NCBI GenBank assembly: GCA_934512135.1
Contig: CAKSWT010000010.1
Span: forward strand, 32,314-96,313
From: an uncultured Oscillospiraceae bacterium
Lineage (GTDB): Bacteria > Bacillota > Clostridia > Oscillospirales > Oscillospiraceae
Direction: 5' to 3'
DNA: 64,000 nucleotides
Shown one piece after another: positions 46,871 to 55,613 of the stretch. A program made the translations under genes and the position numbers. Each line of letters starts with the position of its first letter. Position 1 is the first letter of the stretch. The notes under the pieces were generated by a model. It had not been told where the DNA came from. It did no database searches and saw nothing but the letters and a program-made list of their open reading frames with translations.

Positions 46871-48136
46871 ATGACCAAGAAATTACTTGCCCTGCTGCTG
46901 GCAGCGGCGATGACCTTGAGCCTGGCAGCCTGCGGCGCCGACAGCGGAAGCGGCACGGCATCGGACAAGGCGTCGGCCAGCGCCATGGACTCCGCCCCGG
47001 CGGAGCAGCAGACCGTCTCCGGCGACAACGTGCTGAAAATCGGCGCGCTGCTGAACACCACCGGCTGGTTTGCCTCGGTGGACTACAACAACCAGATTGA
47101 GATGCAGACCCTCTGCGATTATTACAATGAGCAGGGCGGCATCGACATCGGCGGAACCAAATACACCCTGCAGCTTGTGGTTGAGGACGGCGGCTCCGAT
47201 GCAGAGGGCATCCGTTCCGCGGCACAGCGGCTGGTGGACGCTGACATCAAGTATGTCATGGAAACCAACGACTTCTGGGTGGAAGGCGCTATTGATATTT
47301 TTGAGAATGCCGGTGTGATGAACGTGATGGCGCAGAACAATATGAACCACAGCGTCATGAACGCCGATACCAAGTATTCCTTTACCTTCTCCAATGCCTG
47401 TACCTCTCAGTACTACACCGCCATTGAGGTGCTGAAGGACCAGTACCCCGACGTGAAAAAGGTGGTCTACGCCTGCGATGACAACGGCGTAAACGACGAG
47501 CAGGCAGCCCTGGTAAAGGCCGGCTGTGAAAAGTTTGGCCTGGAGTATGTGGACAGCCCGGTGATTTACGACGGCGAATCCACGGACTTCTCCTCCATTG
47601 CCCTGAAGATTATCTCCTCCGGCGCGGACTGCTTTATCGGCAACGGTACCCCGGATAACATTGCTTCCCTGATTAAGGAAGTCCGGGCGGCAGGCTCCGA
47701 CATGGTATGTGCTGCGGTAATTACCATGGGCCCCGGCGTGCTCATCGGCGGCTCCGGCCTGAACAACCTTTCCGGCGCCTTCACCTTTGGCACGGATATT
47801 TCCGACACCTCTCGGAACACCGATACATTTAACGCCATCTACAAGAAATTTGTGGACAAATACGGCGAGGAGACCGCCTCGGCTTGGAACGGCGCCGGTC
47901 TGGATAACCTCTATACGCTGCTGCAGATTCTGCAGGGGGCAGGTACTACCGACGTAGAGGAAGTGCTCAAATACTACGGGACCATCAACACGGTGGAAAC
48001 CCTGTTTGGAACCGGTGTAAAGGGCGGCCAGGAGACCTTTGGCAATGACCATGCCATCTCTCATCCCAGCCATACCCTGAAGGCAGAGGACGGCAAGATT
48101 GTCTACATGGACACCTATGACTGCATCGTTCCCTAA
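46871..48136 (+). CDS. livK: Branched-chain amino acid type ABC transporter, substrate-binding lipoprotein
   Basis: A 421-residue lipoprotein: signal peptide with lipobox LAAC, a Ser/Ala-rich linker, then a periplasmic-binding type I domain of the Leu/Ile/Val family (VLKIGALLNTTGWFASV, QTLCDYYNEQGGIDIGG, DFSSIALKIISSGAD). It belongs with livHMGF behind it. LivK-type proteins bind branched-chain amino acids but also amides, urea, or aromatic compounds, so the ligand is uncertain. GAAAGGATG lies before the ATG. Confidence 0.9.
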   Translation: MTKKLLALLLAAAMTLSLAACGADSGSGTASDKASASAMDSAPAEQQTVSGDNVLKIGALLNTTGWFASVDYNNQIEMQTLCDYYNEQGGIDIGGTKYTLQLVVEDGGSDAEGIRSAAQRLVDADIKYVMETNDFWVEGAIDIFENAGVMNVMAQNNMNHSVMNADTKYSFTFSNACTSQYYTAIEVLKDQYPDVKKVVYACDDNGVNDEQAALVKAGCEKFGLEYVDSPVIYDGESTDFSSIALKIISSGADCFIGNGTPDNIASLIKEVRAAGSDMVCAAVITMGPGVLIGGSGLNNLSGAFTFGTDISDTSRNTDTFNAIYKKFVDKYGEETASAWNGAGLDNLYTLLQILQGAGTTDVEEVLKYYGTINTVETLFGTGVKGGQETFGNDHAISHPSHTLKAEDGKIVYMDTYDCIVP

Positions 48137-48167
48137 CCGAGATCCATTCATACTGTGAAACGCTGAC

Positions 48168-48232
48168 CACCGGGCGCAGGGGGAGTCCTCTGCGCCCGGT
48201 GTGGCGAAAGCCTTCCGGCTTGATTTTTTTCC
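48168..48232 (+). other. Hairpins between livK and livH (partial terminator)
   Basis: CACCGGGCGCAG (48168-48179) pairs perfectly with CTGCGCCCGGTG (48190-48201) with no T run; then AAGCC/GGCTT (48208-48221) is followed by TTTTTTT. The pair may stop part of the transcripts so that the binding protein is made in excess over the permease. That role is inferred. Confidence 0.6.
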
Positions 48233-48248
48233 GAAAGGAGCGGTTTTC

Positions 48249-49115
48249 ATGCTCATTATGAACGTGATTCCCAATGTGACAGTGAATGCGCTGGTGCTTG
48301 CTTCCATGTACATTCTTGCCTCGCTGGGATTTGCATTCATCTTCAATATGCTGGGGGCGGTAAACCTGGCCCACGGCGCCTTTTATATGTCGGCTGCCTA
48401 CATCACCTACTATCTGTGCAGCCGACTGGGAATGAACAACTGGCTTGCCATGCTGCTGTCCACAGTGGTGCTGGCGCTGGTGGGAATTCTGATGGAGCGA
48501 TTCTGCTTCCGTCCCTTCCAAAAGGAGTTTGACCGGGTGGTCATGGTGTCGGTGGCCATTATGACCATGCTTCAACAGCTGGCGGTCCAGATTTCCGGCT
48601 CCCAGACCATCTCCATTCCCGCCTATGCCTCCGGTGCCGTGGATATGGGCTTTATGACGGTTACCGGGGAAAAGCTGGTGACCTTTGCCGTGGGAGCGGT
48701 GCTGCTGATTGCCACGCTGTTTATGGTCTATCGCACCAAACTGGGAATGCAGATGGAGGCCCTGAGCCAGGACCGCATGGGAGCAGCCCTACAGGGCATT
48801 CCCGTGAATAAGGTCAGTGCGCTGGTCTGCGGACTGGGCTTTGCCTTTGCGGCGGTGGCGGGCTCTATGATGGGGGCCTACCAGCAGGTCAGCTCCAATA
48901 TGGGCGACAATATCAACGTCCGAATCCTGATGCTGGTGATGCTGGCCGGTGCCGGATCCATGAACGGAATCCTCATTACCGGCCTTTTGATGGCGTTGCT
49001 GGATTCCATCTGCCCCATCATCTGGGACAGCTATACCGCATCCTCCATTGCCTGCTCGGCGGTGGTGGTGCTGCTGCTGATCAAGCCCAAGGGCTTCTTC
49101 GGCCATGAGATGTAA
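48249..49115 (+). CDS. livH: Branched-chain type ABC transporter permease (LivH)
   Basis: Membrane subunit of the importer, 288 residues with about eight membrane helices and the LivH signature GAVNLAHGAFYM near residue 38 and GLGFAFAAVAGSM. ATG 48249 follows GAAAGGAGCGG; an in-frame ATG at 48201 would precede it without hydrophobic sequence. It pairs with LivM as a heterodimer. Confidence 0.93.
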   Translation: MLIMNVIPNVTVNALVLASMYILASLGFAFIFNMLGAVNLAHGAFYMSAAYITYYLCSRLGMNNWLAMLLSTVVLALVGILMERFCFRPFQKEFDRVVMVSVAIMTMLQQLAVQISGSQTISIPAYASGAVDMGFMTVTGEKLVTFAVGAVLLIATLFMVYRTKLGMQMEALSQDRMGAALQGIPVNKVSALVCGLGFAFAAVAGSMMGAYQQVSSNMGDNINVRILMLVMLAGAGSMNGILITGLLMALLDSICPIIWDSYTASSIACSAVVVLLLIKPKGFFGHEM

Positions 49116-49131
49116 GGGAGGTGGCAGAATC

Positions 49132-50094
49132 GTGAAACAGTTGAAAAAGGGTCTGCCCTATGGCGTTTTGCTGCTGATCTTCCTGCTGCTGCCTTTGGCG
49201 CTGAACACCAGCTACTGGATCGGTGTGCTGATTATGGTGCTCTATAAGGTGGTTGGCTCGGTGAGTCTGCGGACCATCTCCCTATCCGGCACACTGACCT
49301 TTGCCCATGGCGCCTTTATCGCCCTAGGCGCGTACTGCGGCGGCATTTTGGCCAAGTCCCTGGCCCTGCCTCCGGTAATCACCATTTTGGCCGGCGGGCT
49401 GTTTGCGATGGCGGTCAGCGTCATCACCGGCCTCCCCTTTGTCCGGCTCAAGGGAATGTACTATTCCATGGCGTCCATGTTTATGGGGGTTACTGTGGCC
49501 TACATCATCAAGGCCATGAAGATCACCGGCGGCTACCATGGCCTGACTCGGATACCCAAGCTCCTCCAGAACGACATCGCCTGCTACTACGTTTTTCTGG
49601 CCATTGCGGTGGTTCTGCTGCTTGTGCTGTATCGCTTTGAGTTCTCCCGCATTGGAACGACCCTGCGGGCGCTGTCCCAGTCTCAGGACGTTGCCTCCTC
49701 CATTGGCATCAACGCCACCTTCTATCGGCTTCTGGCTGTGGGAATGGGCAGCTTCTGCGGCGGAGTTGTAGGTGCGGCCTATGGCCTGTATTCCACGGTG
49801 CTCAGCCCCACCAACTATGATATGACCTTCTCCCTGTGGCTGCTGATGTACATGCTCATTGGCGGCGAGGACTATTTCATCGGGCCCATCATTGGCGCGA
49901 TTATCTTCGTGCTGATTCCGGAGCTGGGCCGAGAATTCAGCGCCTATGCGCCGTTCCTCACCGGCGCCTGCACGCTGCTGGTGGCCTATCTGCTGCCCGG
50001 CGGCCTGGCCGGTATTCCGGCGCTGATCCGGAAAGCCCGGTCCAAGCGGCAGGACAATTCCAAGGAAGGAGGCAGCACACATGCATCTGCTTGA
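49132..50094 (+). CDS. livM: Branched-chain type ABC transporter permease (LivM)
   Basis: Second membrane subunit, 320 residues, about nine helices, with the LivM pattern TLTFAHGAFIALGAY, RLKGMYYSMAS, GINATFYRLLAVGMGS and LIGGEDYFIGPIIGA. The GTG at 49132 is taken as start because AAGGGAGGT (49114-49122) sits nine bases before it; an ATG at 49105 lies inside livH. The 3' end overlaps livG by 14 bases. Confidence 0.92.
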   Translation: MKQLKKGLPYGVLLLIFLLLPLALNTSYWIGVLIMVLYKVVGSVSLRTISLSGTLTFAHGAFIALGAYCGGILAKSLALPPVITILAGGLFAMAVSVITGLPFVRLKGMYYSMASMFMGVTVAYIIKAMKITGGYHGLTRIPKLLQNDIACYYVFLAIAVVLLLVLYRFEFSRIGTTLRALSQSQDVASSIGINATFYRLLAVGMGSFCGGVVGAAYGLYSTVLSPTNYDMTFSLWLLMYMLIGGEDYFIGPIIGAIIFVLIPELGREFSAYAPFLTGACTLLVAYLLPGGLAGIPALIRKARSKRQDNSKEGGSTHASA

Positions 50095-50839
50095 AACCTC
50101 CGGTCTTACCAAACGCTTCGGCGGTCTGACCGTAATGAATGACCTGGACTTTTCCATGGAAGAGGGGGAAATTAAAGGATTTCTGGGGCCCAATGGTGCG
50201 GGAAAATCCACGTTCTTTAACCTGATCACCGGCGTCCTGATGCCCTCCTCCGGCCATATTTTCTATGCGGGAAAGGAGATTACCAAGGCCCGGCCCCACC
50301 AGGTGGCGAAAATGGGCATTGGACGGACGTTCCAGCTCAACCCGCTGTTTGGAGAATTCACGGTGTTTGAAAATGTGACGGCGGCCTATCATCTTCGCCC
50401 GCACTCTACGGTGCCCCAGATCTTCTTCAACACCAAAGCCTATCGAACCAACGAAGCGTATATTGCAAAGTCCGCAGACGAGATTCTGGAATTTCTGGGA
50501 CTGCAGCACGTGCGCAATGAGCTGGCCAAAAACCTGCCCCATGGCTATCAGAAGATCCTGGGAGTGGCCCGGGCGCTGGCAACCAAGCCCAAGCTCCTGC
50601 TGCTCGATGAGCCGCTGGGTGGCATGAACCCGGAGGAGATTGCCTTCTCCATTGACGCCATCTCCAAGCTCCGGGACAAGGGCATCTCCATTCTGGTGGT
50701 GGAGCATAATATGCAGATCCTGGACATTCTGGACTCTGTGACGGTGATCTCCTTTGGACAGAAGATCTTTGAAGGCACCCCCCAGGGGATGCGCAAGGAT
50801 CCCACGGTCATCGAGACCTATTTTGGAGGTACGGTATGA
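50081..50839 (+). CDS. livG: Branched-chain type ABC transporter ATP-binding protein (LivG)
   Basis: ATPase subunit, 252 residues: Walker A GPNGAGKSTFFN, signature region NLPHGYQKILGVARAL (LivG-type, where SGGQ is replaced by PHGYQ), Walker B LLLDEPLGGMNPEE and switch His in VVEHNMQ. The MNPEE stretch after Walker B is typical of LivG. It overlaps livM and livF. Confidence 0.94.
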   Translation: MHLLETSGLTKRFGGLTVMNDLDFSMEEGEIKGFLGPNGAGKSTFFNLITGVLMPSSGHIFYAGKEITKARPHQVAKMGIGRTFQLNPLFGEFTVFENVTAAYHLRPHSTVPQIFFNTKAYRTNEAYIAKSADEILEFLGLQHVRNELAKNLPHGYQKILGVARALATKPKLLLLDEPLGGMNPEEIAFSIDAISKLRDKGISILVVEHNMQILDILDSVTVISFGQKIFEGTPQGMRKDPTVIETYFGGTV

Positions 50840-51552
50840 GTAATATTCTGGAGATTCAGGGCTTAAAGGTCATGTACGGCAAGTCCATTGCCATCCATGA
50901 TGTGAATATTTCTGTACCCCAGGGAGGCATCGTCACGCTGATTGGCTCCAACGGCGCGGGAAAATCCACAACGTTGAATACGGTGTTGGGTCTGGTGCCG
51001 GCAACAGAGGGTACCATCCTCTTTAACGGCGAGGACATCACCCGAGCCTCCACGGCAGATCGGGTACAAAAGGGCCTGGTGCTGGCTCCGGAGGGGCGGC
51101 ATCTGTTCCCCTATTTGACGGTGCAGAAGAACCTGCTGCTGGGAGCCACTCAGCGGAAGGACAAGGCCGGGATCCAGGAGGATATGGAGTTCTGCTTTGA
51201 GCTGTTCCCGATTCTAAAGGACCGTCTGAAGCAGAAGGCGGGGACCATGTCCGGCGGCCAGCAGCAGATGCTTGCCATTGCCAGAGGGATTATGGCTGCG
51301 CCGAAGCTCCTGTGCTTGGATGAGCCGTCCCTGGGCCTGGCCCCGGCGGTCATCGAGGACATCGGGGTCAAGATTCGGGAAATCAACAAAACCAAGGGGA
51401 CCTCCATTCTGCTGGTGGAACAGAACGTCCATCTGGCCTTTGGCACGGCGGAATACTGCTACACGCTACAGGTGGGAGAGTTGGTCGCCGAAGGAACTGT
51501 GGAGGAGATTCGCCAGCACGATGTGGTGAAGAAGGCGTACTTCGGCGGATAA
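50836..51552 (+). CDS. livF: Branched-chain type ABC transporter ATP-binding protein (LivF)
   Basis: Second ATPase subunit, 238 residues: Walker A GSNGAGKSTTLN, VLAPEGRHLFPYLTV, signature MSGGQQQMLAIARG, Walker B LLCLDEPSLGLAP and LLVEQNVHLAF. Last gene of livKHMGF; a GAGCAGCCGCACAG stem (51558-51571 with 51576-51589) follows as a probable terminator although the T run is poor. Confidence 0.94.
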   Translation: MSNILEIQGLKVMYGKSIAIHDVNISVPQGGIVTLIGSNGAGKSTTLNTVLGLVPATEGTILFNGEDITRASTADRVQKGLVLAPEGRHLFPYLTVQKNLLLGATQRKDKAGIQEDMEFCFELFPILKDRLKQKAGTMSGGQQQMLAIARGIMAAPKLLCLDEPSLGLAPAVIEDIGVKIREINKTKGTSILLVEQNVHLAFGTAEYCYTLQVGELVAEGTVEEIRQHDVVKKAYFGG

Positions 51553-51557
51553 TAGGG

Positions 51558-51600
51558 AGCAGCCGCACAGAACGCTGTGCGGCTGCTCAGTTTGTCAAGA
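51558..51600 (+). terminator. Probable terminator of the liv operon
   Basis: GAGCAGCCGCACAG (51558-51571), loop AACG, and its complement (51576-51589), then AGTTTG. Strong stem, weak T run. Confidence 0.6.
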
Positions 51601-51616
51601 ACTCGTAGAGTTTCGC

Positions 51617-51640
51617 CGCCGGAGGCCATGGCCTCCGGCG
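51617..51640. repeat. Perfect 24-base palindrome between convergent genes
   Basis: CGCCGGAGGCCA followed by its exact complement, centred at 51628/51629, 13 bases before the stop of the minus-strand gene. It may act as a terminator hairpin for that gene or simply be a stem; no T run follows on the plus strand. Confidence 0.6.
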
Positions 51641-51652
51641 CGATATGTGATC

Positions 51653-53383
51653 TTATTCTGCGTAGTACCGATCCAGCGCGGACTGCTGCTGCTGGATGCA
51701 GGTGGCGATGTTCATGGCCTCAATGGCGGCGACGTATTCTGCCCAGGTGGCGTCAATATCCACGTCCCCCAGAATCGCCTGGAGGGTGTACTGCCCCACA
51801 TAGGTGCCAATGTCGCTGTAGGCGTTGGCAAAGGTGGTGTTTTCAGCGGAGGTCATCTGAACGCCATTGGGAATCACATAGGCGTCATCTCCCAAGGGCC
51901 AGATGTCCCGGGCGGCCTCCCACTGGGCGTCGGTGAAGCGTGCATACTGCCGGTAGTCATCCTGGACGCCCACCAGAGAGAAGGTGGTGTATTTGGTGAT
52001 GGCCAGCTGTTCCGGCAGACCATCGGGGTTCTTGAAGATCATGTCGTTGAGCTCCGGTTCCCCCTGGTCGTTGTATTCAAAGGTTACGCCCTCTACGCCG
52101 TAGTTGGACAGCAGTTGTCCCTCCTCGCTGTAGATGTAGTCCGCCCAACGGGCCACCAGAACGGGGTCCTGGCAGTGGGTGGAGATGCAGTAGCCGCCGG
52201 TGGCGGAGGCACCGCGGTTTTCACTGAAGTGCAAGGTGTCGCCCTCGGTTTCCACCGGGTCATAGGCGCCCACCACGACAATGTCGGGATTATTGCCCAC
52301 CACCTCGCTGTAACGATTGGGAATGTCCTGGGTGTTTAGTCCGTACAGGCCCATCTGATCGTTCAGCACCAGGTCATCCGGCGGGTTGGTGTTGGAATCC
52401 ACATAGGTGTAAAAATCTTTATAGATCAAGCCGTCGGCGTACCATTTTGCCAAGGTGGTGAGATACTTCTTATAGCCCTCTTCCATGGGACCGAATTTGA
52501 CCTCACCGTCGATCTGATAGAAGGGGGTGCCCATCTGGATGGGAGGGGCGGCAATTCCGTAGCCGGAGGCGAAAAAGTTGCCCTGGTAGGTTCCGTTCCG
52601 GGAGAGCATCATGGGAGCGGAGGCGTGTTTTTCCTCCTTAAATGCGGTGAGAACGTCGTAGTACTGATCATAGGTTTTGGGCCGCTCCAGTCCCAGGTCA
52701 TCCAGCCAGTCCTGCCGAATCTGCAGGCCGTAGTCGGGAAGGCTGCCTCGCTCCTTCAGAATGGCGATCTGATAGATGTTGCCCTCATTGGAGGTGAGGT
52801 CGGAGAGAAAGACGTCCTGGCTGTGAATCATCCGGTAGTAGTTGGGCATCCACTGGTCGATAAGATCATCCAGTGCGATAATGACCTCGTCCTCCCAGGC
52901 GGTGTCCAAGCCGCCGGTGTAGTTGGTGTCCACATCGTGCATCAAATCGCAGTAGTCGCCGCCGGCAATCATCAGATTGAACTTTTCCACAGCGGTTTCT
53001 GCGTTTTCCAGGCGGAATTCCGTTTTGATGCCTGTACGCTGCTCCATCTCCTGGAAGAACAGCGTGTCGGCGTAGCTATCCATGCCAAAGGCGGCGAAGA
53101 AGGGGAACCAGCCGTCAAAAATCGTAATAGTCTTGTCTCCGTCGGCCACCGGGAACACTCCGGCGCCCTGGGCGAATTCGTGGGTGTCCGCCTCGGAAAC
53201 GCTCGCCTCCGGTGTGCTGGTGGTCTCCTCGGCTGCGGCAGATGCTGCGGCGGATGGCGCTGTGACGGCCTCTGAGGCCGGTGGAGGCTCCGGAGCGCTG
53301 GAGGCAATCGGAGTGCCGCACCCTGACAGCATGGCGGTCAACATGCACAGGGCAAGCAGCAGGGGAAATACTCTCTTTTTCAT
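51653..53383 (-). CDS. Extracellular solute-binding lipoprotein 3 (orphan ABC type)
   Basis: A 576-residue lipoprotein: signal peptide with lipobox MLSGC, a Pro/Ala/Glu-rich linker to about residue 65, then a family 1 type domain with KFNLMIAGGDYCDLMH, DEVIIALDDLIDQWMPNY, RQDWLDDLGLE and a closing ALDRYYAE. It has its own promoter and no linked permease. ATG 53383 follows AAAGGAG. It is one of four related genes in this window. Confidence 0.85.
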   Translation of the reverse strand: MKKRVFPLLLALCMLTAMLSGCGTPIASSAPEPPPASEAVTAPSAAASAAAEETTSTPEASVSEADTHEFAQGAGVFPVADGDKTITIFDGWFPFFAAFGMDSYADTLFFQEMEQRTGIKTEFRLENAETAVEKFNLMIAGGDYCDLMHDVDTNYTGGLDTAWEDEVIIALDDLIDQWMPNYYRMIHSQDVFLSDLTSNEGNIYQIAILKERGSLPDYGLQIRQDWLDDLGLERPKTYDQYYDVLTAFKEEKHASAPMMLSRNGTYQGNFFASGYGIAAPPIQMGTPFYQIDGEVKFGPMEEGYKKYLTTLAKWYADGLIYKDFYTYVDSNTNPPDDLVLNDQMGLYGLNTQDIPNRYSEVVGNNPDIVVVGAYDPVETEGDTLHFSENRGASATGGYCISTHCQDPVLVARWADYIYSEEGQLLSNYGVEGVTFEYNDQGEPELNDMIFKNPDGLPEQLAITKYTTFSLVGVQDDYRQYARFTDAQWEAARDIWPLGDDAYVIPNGVQMTSAENTTFANAYSDIGTYVGQYTLQAILGDVDIDATWAEYVAAIEAMNIATCIQQQQSALDRYYAE

Positions 53384-53435
53384 ATTGTGATTCTCCTTTC
53401 TGATGCGGCGGAAGGACGCTTTCTCCGCCACTTTC

Positions 53436-53464
53436 AGTATAGCGATTTCAGGAAAACCAGTCAA
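53436..53464 (-). promoter_or_regulatory. Promoter of binding lipoprotein 3
   Basis: On the minus strand TTGACT (53464-53459), 17-base spacer, TATACT (53441-53436), 52 bases before the start. Confidence 0.8.
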
Positions 53465-53557
53465 TTTACAATTATCTCACATGGCGCTTGCAAAAATCAC
53501 ACAGTGTTGCACAGCCAGGAGACAGTTTCATCATGGATCACCCAACTCGGTTCGTGA

Positions 53558-53726
53558 TACTTTACAAACGCCTCGGTGCTGAGACAGGAGCGGCTCATTC
53601 CCGGCCTGTACGCCGCCGGAGATAATTATGATGTGGGAGTATATTGAGAGCGTGTTCACCGCCTTGACCCAGGCCTTCCACGAAGGGTACATCGCAGGGA
53701 TGGAGGCCGCTAGGTACGCGGAGTGA
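53558..53726 (+). pseudogene. Decayed C-terminal fragment of an FAD-dependent oxidoreductase
   Basis: In one frame (53558-53647) the DNA reads YFTNASVL, then IPGLYAAGDN, ending at a TGA; in another frame (53628-53726) it continues WEYIESVFTALTQAFHEGYIAGMEAARYAE in pieces (ESVFTALTQAF, HEGYIAGMEAARYA), ending at TGA. GLYAAGDN followed by an AxxxGYIAGxxAA helix is the pattern of the FAD-binding C terminus of fumarate-reductase-like flavoproteins. The frame break and absence of the rest suggest a remnant. It lies between two minus-strand binding-protein genes in a 440-base gap with no intact gene. Confidence 0.45.
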
Positions 53727-53776
53727 CACGCAAATGACCAGAACCGGCTCCCGCACTTGGCGAGAGCTTTTTTGAC

Positions 53777-53820
53777 AAACAAGGGGCCTGTTGCGTATCG
53801 CAACAGGCCCCTTGTTTTGC
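53777..53820. terminator. Terminator downstream of binding lipoprotein 4
   Basis: Perfect 19-base inverted repeat (53777-53795 with 53799-53817), core GGGGCCTGTTGCG, flanked by A and T runs on both sides. It ends seven bases before the minus-strand stop at 53824. Confidence 0.9.
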
Positions 53821-53823
53821 AGG

Positions 53824-55596
53824 TTAGCGTTCTCCGGCCAGATACTGGTCGTAGGCGTTCTGATATACGTCGATGATCTTCTGGATACCCAGGTTCTCGC
53901 ACTCGGCGATATAGGCATCCCAGTTGGCGTCGTTGAGCTCCGCAGCGCCGGAGAGGAACTTTAGAATCTCTGTGGGAGCGTAGGTCAGGAAGTCCCCTTC
54001 GTATTCGGCAACGGCCTCATTCTCCGCCACGGTGAAGACAATGGAGTCGGGATAGTAGCGCTCATCGGTGGCGTCCAGGGTCCAAAGATCCACGGCGTCC
54101 AGGGCGGTCTGGGAGAAGGTGGGCAGGAGACGGTCGTTGTCCAGATAGCCGCCGGTAAAGCGCTTCATGGTAAACAGCTCCAGGGCCATCTCCGCGTTGG
54201 GGGCGTGCATGCCGGTGACGGTTACAGGCGTCTGCCAGTCAAAGCGGGGCTCGTCACCCTCCCAGGTCAGGCTCTGGCCTTCCTCACCATAGTTGTTCAG
54301 CAGATAGCCCTCATAGGTCCACCAGTAGTTCTCCCACTGGCAAACCAGCTCAGGCTGCTGGCAGGAGGCGGAGAGGGAGAAGCCGCCTCGGGTGGAGACC
54401 AGGCTCTGGGCCTGCTTCCAGACGTAGGGGGCATCGGGATCCGCAGTGACATTGGGAAGCGCAGCAACCTTGAGGTTGGGGTCATCGGTGTAGCCGTAGA
54501 TCTCCTCCATCTTATCTGCGTTGGCCTGCCAGACGGCGATGGAGCCGTTTCCGCAGTAGGTGTTCTGGACGCCCCGGTCATTGTCCAGCCCCAGGAAGTC
54601 CCGGTCGATCAGACCGTCATCCATCAGCTTCAGGACATATTCCAAATACTCCCGGTAGCCGTCCTGCGTCCAGCCGGAGACCACCTCGTCGCCCTTGCGG
54701 TAGATGGCGGAGGACACGGAGGTCATAAAGCCGTCGCCCACCAGCGTGGGAAGAGAGACGTCAAACACGGCGTTCAGGGGCAGGGTGCCATCTGTGAAGT
54801 AGATGGTGTGGGGCACGTCATAGGCGTCGTGGAACTGGTGAAGCATGTCGTCGAACTGCTCCAGGGAAATTAGCTTGGAGTCAAAGGAGATTCCCAGGGC
54901 CTCCATCCAGTCGCCTCTGGTCACAAGGCCGTCGCCGGAGTAGGTCCCGTCGTTGACCTGGTAGAAGGCCAGCATGGCGCCGTCAGTCAGCATCTGGGAT
55001 TGGGTGGACTGGTCCAGGCAGTCCCGCACTGCGGCGAAGTTGGGCATGTACTCGTCCACGTAGGGGGAGATGTCCACAATGACGTCTTCCTCATAGGCCT
55101 TGGTGAGGCCGGAGGAATAATACTCCATACAGGGAATCAGGTCCGGCATATCTCCGCCGGCCACCAGCAGGTTAAACTGCTCAGAGGCTGCGCTCTGACC
55201 AACCTCCTGGAACTCCAGCTTTACGCCGGTGGCAGCTTCCGCCGCAGCCAGGGCGTTGAAGTTGTAGTTGGTATCCACAAACTGCACATAGCCGGGGGCG
55301 TAGTACCACAGTGTAATGGTGTTGCTGCCCTCCAGGGGGTAGGAGATAAACTCCTCCTCCATGGCCGCCATGGGATCACCGGTCACATCCTCCGGGACCT
55401 CCTCCACAGAGGCCACAGAGGCCTCCGGGACCTCCTCCTTGGGGGCCTCCGAGGGGGCCGGCGCCGCCGGTGCGGCGGATTCCGATACAGACATGGATGC
55501 CGAGCTCTCGGCAGGGGTACTCCCGTTTCCACAGGCACAGAACATTCCGGTAATCATCGCCAGGGCCAGGAGCATGCATAACAATTTCTTTTTCAT
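53824..55596 (-). CDS. Extracellular solute-binding lipoprotein 4 (in tannase-like operon)
   Basis: A 590-residue lipoprotein: signal peptide with lipobox MFCAC, a Ser/Ala/Pro/Glu-rich linker to about residue 75, then a family 1 type domain (ATGVKLEFQEVGQ, EQFNLLVAGGDMPDLI, EEDVIVDISPYVDEYMPN). Unlike the other three it is third in an apparent operon: tannase-like gene (58126), alpha/beta hydrolase (56543), this gene, with gaps of 28 and 17 bases on the same strand. It may bind a compound made or used by those enzymes. No permease is present. AGGAGG precedes the ATG. Confidence 0.86.
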   Translation of the reverse strand: MKKKLLCMLLALAMITGMFCACGNGSTPAESSASMSVSESAAPAAPAPSEAPKEEVPEASVASVEEVPEDVTGDPMAAMEEEFISYPLEGSNTITLWYYAPGYVQFVDTNYNFNALAAAEAATGVKLEFQEVGQSAASEQFNLLVAGGDMPDLIPCMEYYSSGLTKAYEEDVIVDISPYVDEYMPNFAAVRDCLDQSTQSQMLTDGAMLAFYQVNDGTYSGDGLVTRGDWMEALGISFDSKLISLEQFDDMLHQFHDAYDVPHTIYFTDGTLPLNAVFDVSLPTLVGDGFMTSVSSAIYRKGDEVVSGWTQDGYREYLEYVLKLMDDGLIDRDFLGLDNDRGVQNTYCGNGSIAVWQANADKMEEIYGYTDDPNLKVAALPNVTADPDAPYVWKQAQSLVSTRGGFSLSASCQQPELVCQWENYWWTYEGYLLNNYGEEGQSLTWEGDEPRFDWQTPVTVTGMHAPNAEMALELFTMKRFTGGYLDNDRLLPTFSQTALDAVDLWTLDATDERYYPDSIVFTVAENEAVAEYEGDFLTYAPTEILKFLSGAAELNDANWDAYIAECENLGIQKIIDVYQNAYDQYLAGER

Positions 55597-55613
55597 AGGA
55601 TCTCCTCCCTATT

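Noticed and set aside
46883..48346. Long minus-strand open frame opposite livK
   Set aside because: It is a mirror of the binding-protein gene, with unlikely composition and no ribosome site.
53531..53902. Minus-strand 123-residue frame between two binding-protein genes
   Set aside because: It spans a terminator and the end of the next gene and lacks a ribosome site; the plus strand carries flavoprotein-like remnants instead.
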